A stretch of DNA of 64,000 bases from Lingula anatina (taxonomy: Eukaryota > Brachiopoda > Lingulata > Lingulida > Lingulidae), in the NCBI RefSeq assembly GCF_001039355.2, contig NW_019774081.1:150551-214550 (forward strand), in the 5' to 3' direction. The translations under genes and the position numbers were made by a program. The stretch's first letter is position 1, and every line of letters starts with the position of its first letter. Shown here piece by piece: positions 55,112 through 64,000 of the stretch. Below the pieces are notes generated by a model that worked only from the letters and a program-made list of their open reading frames with translations, had not been told where the DNA came from and did no database searches.

Positions 55112-58100
55112 ATGACAGCAGTGATAAATATAAGGTTCAACTCCTGCCACAGTCACCTACTACATGTTGATTCCTCCTGGACTATTGAAAAGGTTAAAGA
55201 ACAAATTGCTGCAGAAGAAGGTGTTTCTCCCAATGACATCAGGATAATTTTTGCGGGAAGAGAGCTTCAAAATTCTACAGCCATAAGGGTGAGTACTTTG
55301 TGAACAGAAGAAGAGAAAGAAGGAATTTTTCTGTTAATCGTGTCATTAGGATCTGTTCATTAATGCATATTTTATTTGTGGTATTGTATGTGCCTTTTAT
55401 TGACATGTGTCTAGGATGCAGGGTGCATTACTCCATTATTACCAGTTGAATTATCATTATGAAGTTTGGGAACTTAAAGAGTAACAAGTGCAGATATATC
55501 TTTTTATAGTGACCTCCTGCTGTGACAATGCGAGACAAAAATATATGAATGTTTTGTTAGGAAATAGACTTGGGTCTGCATAGTGTTCTCCATGTAATAC
55601 AAGGCAGAAAGAGGAACCTTTCTCTTCAAGTAGAGACTGACTGTGAACGTGGTCAGGGTGAAGTGCCAGAAACAGAAAAAGAGCAGAGTAAGACTTGGAT
55701 TTTAAATGTGCTCATACGTGAAGGTCATATTCACTGTTATTAACCAATGTAAATTCACAAATTCTGTAATGAACTTAATTTATTGCATGTTTTTATAGAG
55801 AAATGAGTGTAATACTTTTTTTTTAATTTTACAGGTACCCCACTAAACCATTATTACATCTTCTGTAAAAATGAATGCAAGAAAGTCTGTGCAGGCAAAC
55901 TAAGAGTAAGGTGCTCTAAATGCAAGCAAGGTTCTTTTAGGCTGGAACAAGTAAGTACAGAGTCTATGAGCGCATTCTCAACGAAGTAAGCCAGGCTTTA
56001 CAAAGCCGGTGACCTAAAAATGGCGGACGTACATGACAGAAAAACCGCCTAATCTTTTAATAGTCTCTCCGCCTCCCCACACGTCGTCCCTGCGGGGTAC
56101 AGTAATTAAATCGCGTCTCCGTTCGCCATGCGGAAGCTACCTGAGAAATATTAAGTGCGCATGCTCATCAGTTAAACTCGTGGTGAAGAAATCATGGCGG
56201 CTGAAGGCGATCGAAGGAAAAAAGCTCTTCTGTTCTATTATCTTTGAAAACAGAGACGAAAAAGGAATAATTTGGCAGCAATGAATCGACTATCTACGGA
56301 GATAATATCACCAGAGATATTCACGGAAATATTAATGTTCGGAGCCGAGATTTAATTACTGTACCCTGCAGGGACGACGTGTGGGGAGGCGTGTGAGAGG
56401 CGGAGAGACTATTAAAAGATTAGGCGGTTTTTCTTTCATGTACGTCCGCCATTTTTAAGTCACCGGCTTTGTAAAGCCTGGCTTACTTCGTTGAGAATGC
56501 GCTCTAAATGTAGTGATTATGAGTACAACTTATATGCTGTTATTTCAGTAAGTATTTATTTGTTACATAGTGTTGTTGCTTACAGCAACAATTAAATTTA
56601 CTTATGGTTTTCCACCGTACAACTAGTCATCTACTTTGTTATGCAAATACTTTATTCAGTATATAGACACCCAACAAGTATTCAATGGTGCGCCCTGGTT
56701 GTTTTGAAACCAACTAGCAAAGAGTTGCTCAGGTTGCCAGGTCTCAGGTTTTTTATTGTACCTATTTCGGCAACATCTGTGGATTGCCATGGGCAAGAAA
56801 TGCCATATTTCTCTGTATGTATTTGTAAACCATTTATTTGTAACAGTATAATTAGTGATGTCTAGTCAAATCTATAAATATGTTGCACAACACTTCCCAT
56901 TTCATATAATCTATTTGTTAATCTTTTTTTCTATTTGTTTATTTTGCCTCATATCTGTATTTACTTCAAATGATATATTTGTGTATTTTACATTATCAGT
57001 CATTTTGTTATTTTGTATTTTAAGTTTCACCACTTCAACATTCATGCTTGAATAAACACGTGACCACTCTCCATCGTTGTTTGTATTTGCTTAGTATGGG
57101 ATATGTTTTAAAACTGTTACAGTAAATATATCTCTTCTTCGTACACATTCTAGGAGCCATCATGTTGGGATGATGTTCTAAAGCCAGGTAGAATAATGGG
57201 AGTGTGTGAAGAAAAGGATTGTAGTGGAGACACAGCAGTAAGTTTTGTTATTTGTTCAGGTTCTACATTTATACAGAAGTACATTAAGAAATGTTAATTT
57301 AAAAACAATATACTGGTGTAAAGTTGTTTTTAAAATAAGTATTACTAAATTTTAAGGCTAGGGCTTTTTTTTAGGAATTTTTCTTCAAATGTGCTAACCA
57401 TTCAAGTACAGAAGACGAGTCCAGTGTGGTGCTTTACCTCATCAAGGCCAATACTAGAAATGTAGAATGCATAACATGTTTAGCTATCTGGTAATGTAAT
57501 GTTCTGATATTCTGTTTTTATACCTTTTTAATATATTAAAACCCCTTTTTTATGTAAGAAAAGCCGTTAATTTTATTCCATTTTCATTAAGACCAAATAA
57601 TTTATCAGAAAAACTATTTTGCTCAATTCATTTACAGCTCCCTCATTTCCGTTTTATTGCTGTATTTCAGTGATCCAGTTTTAGTGTTCCCTTGTTTGGA
57701 AGGGCACTCCATGTGTTTAGATTGCTTTAGAATATATTGCCAAACAAAGCTGAATGATAGGGATTTTATACAACACCCAGAGCTAGGCTACACACTTCCC
57801 TGCCCAGGTATGATATTGCAAGCAGTGCCAAATTCTATATACCCTACATTCAAGGCTTCTTCCTTGCATATTCATCTAGTGTAAAAATGTGTTTTAGAAG
57901 GTGGTGGCTATTTCATTACTCAAGTTAAATGGCTATTTCAGATATTATGAACACAAAAATATAAGAGTCTAAGACATGGAATTATTACTACTGCCTATTG
58001 TTGAAAATCTTCGAAGAAAACCATTCATCATTTTGAGTTTATATATGAGTAAATTTGCAGATAGTATTTTTGTAAAATGAATAACTTGTACACGGTTTTC

Positions 58101-60348
58101 TACATGCTTCCTAAGCATTGATCATTGATGTTTCTTAATATTTTTTCAGCGGGTTGTGACAATTCTTTGATAAATGAAGTTCACCATTTTAGAATACTTG
58201 GAGATGATCAGGTAAAATATCCAGGAGCGGATTCAGATATATTTTCTGACAGTCTTCCAAATTATCTTTGTTGCTCCGTTCTTCATTTTTGACCGTCTTC
58301 CGACAGAAAAAAATTAGATACCCGTCAATGTAAACTTGAAAATCTGACTGTCTTCCGGAAGACCCAGAAGATGCCCTGAATCTGCCCCTGATATCAGCAT
58401 GAATTCATTACAAGCAGTGTTAGGTTTTAATGTTTTGACACAGTCATAGACACTAAACCAGTAATTTAAGAAATAAAGACCTAGCAAAATCTGCTCTTGT
58501 CAACTATAGTCCAGCAAAGAGACATCAACACCATTCACAAGACTTTGCTACCATAGTAAAGCCATTTTTAAAATCACAAATGAACTTGAATTTGAAAACA
58601 CTAAGACCTGCTACAGTCCAGTCTGTTTTGCTTGCACCTTGTTTGTTGTTTAAATTGTTAAGACAGAAATCTTAAGAACTGTATAGGTGAGATTCATATT
58701 TCTGAAAAGATCTAAATAAATGATTGTTTGGTAATAAAATTGTATTTCCAGTATGACAGGTACCAGAGGTTTAGTACAGAGGAGTGTTTACTTCAGATGG
58801 GAGGTGTGCTGTGCCCTCAACCAGGCTGTGGAGCTGGACTTCTGCCTGAAGATGAACAGCAGAGGAGAATAGAGTGTGCAACACCTCAGGGATGTGGAGT
58901 AAGTACCAAGATATTGAATGGTTTGAAATAGAGACAAAAGATGTCTTAGCCGTGGCACAACCAAATACTAGAAGGTCTATGTGGCATAGATTTAAACTCC
59001 TCCTAACATTTGGCAAACTTAGGCCATCTCAGCAACATGCAGGGGTAACAGCACACCTCCCTTTAACTTATTTGATAGTTGATATCTCTCATGTAAAAGC
59101 ACTTGTCAGTGTGATAAGCTTATATTGATTGACATGATTAATCACTGTGCTTATGAATTTTGTGACGAATAAGTAGAATTCTGATGGATTGATAGCCTAA
59201 CAAAATGAAAAGATGGGCATCCTTCCTAATATTCACTGGAAATCTGATATAACTGCAATTAATACATCATTTTTTATGATTTAGTTTATCATTGCATTGC
59301 ATTGAATGTATATTTTAAGTTATGGCTTGTAGTACAAACCCATACATTTAATCTTATAGTTTATCTTTTGTCGGAGGTGCTTCCAAGCTTTTCACCAAGG
59401 TGATTGTGATCAGAGACTGATGGATACTGCATCTACTACAGTATGTTTCACACGCTATTACATAATTTTTTTGACTTTTTTTTTTCATGTAGTATCATAC
59501 TTAGTCATTACGTGGGGGTAAAAATTGTCTTGGTGAATTTTTTAACAGGAAAAACTCAAAAATAAATGAAATATGCAGTAAAGAATTAAAACTGTAAACT
59601 ATAGGCTCTATGATAAAACTAGAAAAGCACTCCGAGAGCGCAGACCTCTGCCAAGGCAGCAATTTTTGATTATTATTGATAATTGATTGATTATAGATCC
59701 AGATCACCATCAAAATTGGTCTGTAACTTTTTGAGTTATGTTGACGACAAACAAACAAACGGACAGACACACAGGGGTGAAAACATAACTCCTTGGCAGA
59801 GGTAATAATATTCTGTAACAGTCATGTAAGAACTTGATTTTTTGTAAAAGACCTTCAATGAATTGAGACCTATTTGTATAAGCAATTGTAATTATCAATG
59901 ACATTTTATATTATTTACTTCACAGGGCTATTCTGTAGATCCAGCCAGGGCAGAAAGAGCAAGGTGGGAGAGGTTGTCTAAAGACACCATAGGAAAGACA
60001 ACAAAACCCTGTCCACAGTGCAATGTCCCTGTTGAAAAAGCAGGTAATAAATGTTATTTCACAATTCACTGAATGACAGATTTTGAATTAAAATGGGAAG
60101 TAATATATCATAACCAAATACTTATCCCTATAAAAATGGTCTCTGTCTGGATTTTAAAGTTTTGTCCTAGTTTGAACCTTGATTTTCTACCCATTTAATA
60201 AAGACATGACAGAATAAGAAGAAAGTAAATCCAATCTCTTCCAGGTGGATGTATGCACATGCAGTGCACACGATGCAAGCTTGACTGGTGCTGGCTGTGT
60301 CATTCACCATGGAGTAGAGAATGCATGGGGAATCACTGGTTTGGATGA
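55112..60348 (+). CDS. PRKN: Parkin, RBR E3 ubiquitin ligase
   Basis: Ligase of the PINK1-parkin mitophagy pathway. Exons: 55112-55288, 55561-55687, 55835-55950, 57154-57237, 57375-57490, 57671-57807, 58150-58211, 58752-58898, 59360-59440, 59926-60043, 60245-60348; phases close to 422 residues (human 465). Ubiquitin-like domain at 1-75, with a Ser (about residue 67) aligned to PINK1 target Ser65. A shorter linker, RING0 ([11 protein letters not shown] onward), RING1 (CITC to CPAGC), IBR and RING2 follow. The catalytic Cys is in GGCMHMQC (about Cys391) and all RING2 zinc ligands are present. Odd points: Asp where human parkin has the catalytic-triad Glu444, a two-residue shorter zinc loop, and an end at HWFG lacking the final DV. 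Confidence 0.96.
55968..56504. mobile_element. Long terminal-inverted-repeat element in parkin intron
   Basis: Arms of about 145-155 bp (55968-56112 and 56349-56504) are near-perfect reverse complements, starting gagcgcattctcaacgaag. The 236-bp centre holds a short frame beginning ATGGCGGCTGAAGGCGATCG, rich in Arg/Lys, then a stop. That loosely recalls the N-terminus of Harbinger-type transposases. It is a non-autonomous derivative. A related arm is at 37719-37780. Confidence 0.8.
58221..58391. mobile_element. MITE in parkin intron with 'caggagcggattcag' ends
   Basis: Starts 'ccaggagcggattcag' and ends 'ctgaatctgcccctg', inverted copies. Inside, 'gtcttcc' motifs face each other. It is about 170 bp and non-coding. 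Confidence 0.7.
59621..59810 (+). mobile_element. Truncated LINE/SINE-type 3' end (RTE-like)
   Basis: It begins near 'cgcagacctctgccaagg' and ends with 'acaaacaaacaaacgg', 'ggtgaaaacataactcc' and 'ttggcagaggtaataata'. That is the style of RTE-class retrotransposon or derived SINE tails in aquatic animals. The match is from memory of the family style, not a search. Confidence 0.5.
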
Positions 60349-62700
60349 CAATGTACACTGACAGTCTTGCTTAATTTGACACTTGGCACTAAATATCCCA
60401 GAAGTTCAAATATCTGGAGAAAATTGAAATGCTATGCTATTTCTTACATGTATCATTCTCATTTAAGTAACAGTCATAAGGCAGTGTTGAAGATTTTGAT
60501 ATGCTGAGGTTCTACCACATCATAATTTCAGTCAAGGAAAAATAATAAACATGGGAGTTCTGCAGAAGTGCAGACTTTATTTATCCACAATTTTTCTTGA
60601 ACTTGCTCATCAAAATTGAAGATTTTTGCACTATCTTCTATTATCAATTTAACTGGACATTCAAAGGATGTGTGCTGGTAACCATTGGCAAAGTGCCCAT
60701 TGTCAAATTTTTAAAATAATTTGCTATTATAAAGTTTATGAAAAAATATGTGGTTTGAGGCATCATTACTTTGTATTTTTTTAATGAGTCATGTGGGGAT
60801 GGGGGAGCCAGACTTAGCTGTTGTATGCAGTCTAATGAATCAAACCAACTTGTTTCAGCATATATATTACATAAATGAATTTTTCCATTGAAACATGTCT
60901 TGTGGTGTAAAAAGGAGTAATATGTTAAATACTTGTGGCGTGGCACAAGTAAATGGGAAAGAAATTGTATTTTTACATCCCAGAGAAGAGAGGGAGGAAC
61001 GATGTTATTTTCTCACAGAAGATATCACCGATTTCACTCCACAGTATGAAAGTCTTGTACATGTAACTAGGACAACTTGTTTCAGTATATTTATTCATTT
61101 TATGTAACTTTTCTCCTAGACCAGCATGTGTTGGTCTAAATAATTGTATTGATGACCAATATACATTTTGTACAAGGCTCTGTAAAGAATAGTAAAAAAT
61201 GCTGAAAGCCAAAAGCTGTTACAGTAACAAAAAAAAAATCATTTGTAAAAGCACTCTAAATAGCTGTTTGAAATGTTTCCATTAAACATAAACTAAACAA
61301 ATATAAATCATCCAAAAATAATGATAAGGTAAAATTAAAAACTGAAAGAAAATATAGTATACATAGTAACAGTTATGGCCAATAATCTGTATGACAACGA
61401 AATTAAATCACCTAAAAAGTACTTCATATGATTATGTATGTGATATAGACCTTGTATAGAACGCACTGCAATACAAAATATACAAATATGGGAATAAAAG
61501 TGTATAAGAAACTGGATAATTAATCAGATGTGCTGTCCATAACACCTTCTGTCTTGTTAATACTATCACTGCTTGATGTTGTAAATGTGAGGCATCCAAA
61601 CAGCCTTCTCCACAACATAATTTTCAATTGTATCCCTGCCTTATGGCAAACCCCATATACCACAGGACTGAAGTGATATGTGCATGCACAACTTCCAACT
61701 GTCTGGGCACCTAATTTACACTGACAGTACCTGCCACTGATGAGTCTAGTTTTGCTAGGAAGGCCTGAATTCATAGGTTGCACCAGTGGCTAGCTATAGA
61801 TGTGTGCCTTGACTGTATTTGTTTTCCCTCTTATCAGCACTCATCCTTTACTTATTAAGTAACAAATTAGACTTAAATTCATCTTTTCCATTTAAATACT
61901 ATGGTTATGATTTCATTGCCTACCATCAGCAATTAACAATCCAACAAAATATTTGTAAAAAGTTTTTTTAAAAAGTATTTCATATAAAGCAAATAAGAAG
62001 GAAGCACTAAACGTAACCAATTGAACTGTATCACATCAATTTAACTTGGACAAGATAGATAGAATATTTGTTCAGCCTTGGGGAAATTTGTTTGGGGGGA
62101 AGGGTGGTCAAATTTTGTTCAGTGTGATATATATTTTAATTGTTGTATCAGCGAGCGATGCCGGTGTCAGAAACAACAAAACTGCTGTCTCAGTTCCAAA
62201 ATCAAAAAGGTTGCTTTATTCAATTTCAATCAGATATTTATTACAAATTGCTAGCCAAAATAACATTTTTTCATGTGTTCCTCTTTTACTTTCCATTGAG
62301 AAACTCGGGAAGATAACTTCACACGCATCTAATGAATGCCAACATGACTTTTACTTTTGACTTCGTTCAAGTACGTGTGAATAGAATACTTCCACAGTCC
62401 CTCAACTTTGAACCCAAATAAACCTTATCATAATTAATCTCCTGCTCAAAACTTATTTGAGCCTCAAAACTTTCACAAATAAAATTTAACTAGAAGATCA
62501 TAGAGGCGATACCGCCTCCAGATATTGTGCCACCAGCTGGAGTAAGCGCATTCGTATGGAACCCCCCCCCCCCAAAAAAAAGGGGGACACCGCCACCAGT
62601 CTTGTGCTTGACAAGCTCTATGAAATGCAATAACAAGAGTTCTCAAAATATGCAAAAAATAAATAAATAAATAAAATTGAAAAAAAAATAACTGTTAAAA
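60349..62700. other. Intergenic: parkin 3' UTR and spacer
   Basis: No host gene seen. A SWIM-type transposon fragment lies at 61503-61783, and a C-homopolymer plus poly(A) at about 62562-62581. Confidence 0.55.
61503..61783 (-). pseudogene. Frameshifted fragment of a SWIM-zinc-finger transposon-type protein
   Basis: The minus strand reads SGRYCQCKLGAQTVGSCA. After a one-base frame change near 61675 it continues as AHITSVLWYMGF, giving a SWIM pattern (CxC...CxH) spread over two frames. Such proteins are abundant and repeat-derived in invertebrate genomes. Only about 90 codons remain and no complete gene surrounds them. Confidence 0.55.
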
Positions 62701-62744
62701 TGGTCCAATCAAGTAGATGTTCGAATTGACTTGTATTTTCCTAA

Positions 62745-63110
62745 CATTGGGCCATATTTGTGGAAGTTATGCTATTTTTTCATTTTTTTCAGCATAAATG
62801 CAACACCGATAACACGATAAGCGAAAAATCGTTTTACTTTTTGGCTTATAAGTTACTGAAATGATGAATATTCATAATACGCAGGTCAAGTTCGAAAATC
62901 AGCCTGATCGGGCCATTTTTATGGAAGTTATGCTGTTTTTTCACTATTTCAGCATATGTGCAACACCGATAACACATTTCAAGGAAAATCAATTGGCCAA
63001 TCGTCTTGAAATTCACAGGGGTGATCAGATTTACTAAAATACAGATGAGGTTGGAAAATAAGCTTGATCGGTTCAGTTTTGGTGAAATTGTGCCTTTTTT
63101 TTGTATATAA
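62745..63110. repeat. Degenerate tandem repeat, period about 160 bp, three units
   Basis: The motif 'tggaagttatgct' followed by a T run and 'caacaccgataacac' occurs at about 62760 and 62921. A more diverged unit begins near 63078 ('ttggtgaaattgtgcc'). Confidence 0.7.
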
Positions 63111-63516
63111 GTCTTTTTTCCTCGGATTTAATTCTTAGGCATGTTAACAATCTCATTTGTGAACTAATTAGTAATGTAAAAGTGTTCTTTTGACATTTTC
63201 TGCATCTTAACAATATTGTTAGTTGATTATATAAAAATGATGGTAAACCTGTTATTGTGCATTGTGTAATTAAGTGTCAAAAATGGAAATAAACTCATAT
63301 CTTTACTGTTTGTCAGATTCAATCATTCACTATGTTCAGAATCTCAGAATGGAACAAATTAGACATTTAAAATTGTTCTATTTATATTTTTCCTATGTCA
63401 ACAACTTTCTTAGTTGATCATTTAAAAACGACAGTAAATTGATTATTTTGATATATGTAAAAAAAGTGTTGAAAGTGGAAAGAAATTCATTTCAGTACAG
63501 TTATCTCTTGTGTACA

Positions 63517-64000
63517 TTTTGGCATTTTGAAGTTGTGACTCTGAACTTCCATGGCCCTGAAGACCTTTCCATATCAAATTTTCTGAATATCCATGATACT
63601 TTTATTTTATTATTAAAAATTGATGGTCATTATGCTATTAAGCATTATGTAATATTGCATCAAAATTGAAGACAACCCCATTTTAGACAATGCCTCCATA
63701 GTGACCATTAAAGGAAAACCAAGTCACTTACTCTTCTCAAACTTACAGAAATGTAGCATAGCACTAAATTATAGCTTCAGTTGGAAAACCTGTTATATCG
63801 GTTAACTTTCTTGGAAATTATATAGTTTTTTGTTACAATTAAAATTTTCACATATGGACATTTTCAAGGTGTGACTTAGTCTTTGAACTTCCATTGGCTT
63901 GAATACCATTGCTAGTCACATCTTTTGAATAGCTATGATACATTTACTTTATTATTAAAAATTGATGGCCATTGTGCTGTTAAGCATTATGTTAAATTGC
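63517..64000. repeat. Degenerate tandem repeat, period about 340 bp
   Basis: A block containing 'gaacttccatgg', 'tattattaaaaattgatgg' and 'attaagcattatgt' at about 63517-63660 recurs at about 63850-64000. Related weaker units occur at about 63215 and 63410. The array runs off the right edge. Confidence 0.65.

Overview
This is a window of animal nuclear DNA. It is AT-rich, the genes have many short exons with GT-AG introns, and microsatellites, small inverted-repeat transposons and a retrovirus-like Gypsy element are interspersed. The gene set (LDLRAP1, TAF12, CCDC174, DYNLT1, MUL1, ISCU, PRKN) is metazoan. The transposon types and a frequent 'acatgta' word suggest a marine invertebrate, perhaps a mollusc, but the species cannot be fixed from the sequence. 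I rebuilt the exons by hand; in every gene below the splice phases close and yield a protein of the expected family.

Layout. LDLRAP1-like (+, 239-4865, first exon off the left edge) converges on TAF12 (-, 8217-11253). TAF12 is head-to-head with CCDC174 (+, 12744-17972). CCDC174 is tail-to-tail with DYNLT1 (-, 21925-28108). DYNLT1 is head-to-head, 387 bp apart, with MUL1 (+, 28496-31161). A short-chain dehydrogenase gene (+, 32656-47863) follows, with two alternative first exons and a 9.9-kb intron that holds transposons. ISCU (-, 50522-53078) is head-to-head with parkin/PRKN (+, 55112-60348). The last 3.6 kb holds no host gene I can see, only a decayed transposon fragment and degenerate tandem repeats.

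Assembly. Single n characters at 19177, 24632 and 38558 look like contig joins. Around the first two, 3.1 kb and 2.3 kb are repeated almost perfectly in the order A-n-A'-B-n-B'. This is what unmerged overlapping contig ends or haplotypes produce. The second copies of the CCDC174 3' exons and of DYNLT1 exons 3, 4 and 5 should therefore not be counted as extra genes.

The most unusual item is the Gypsy-type element at 38559-47393. It has gag, an intact 1347-residue pol with a chromodomain-like tail, a broken env-like region preceded by a strong splice acceptor, and a probable 3' LTR. Gag and pol lie in one frame separated by a single UAG codon, which suggests stop-codon readthrough. Two mitochondrial ubiquitin ligases (MUL1, parkin) and the mitochondrial Fe-S scaffold ISCU lie within 32 kb of one another.
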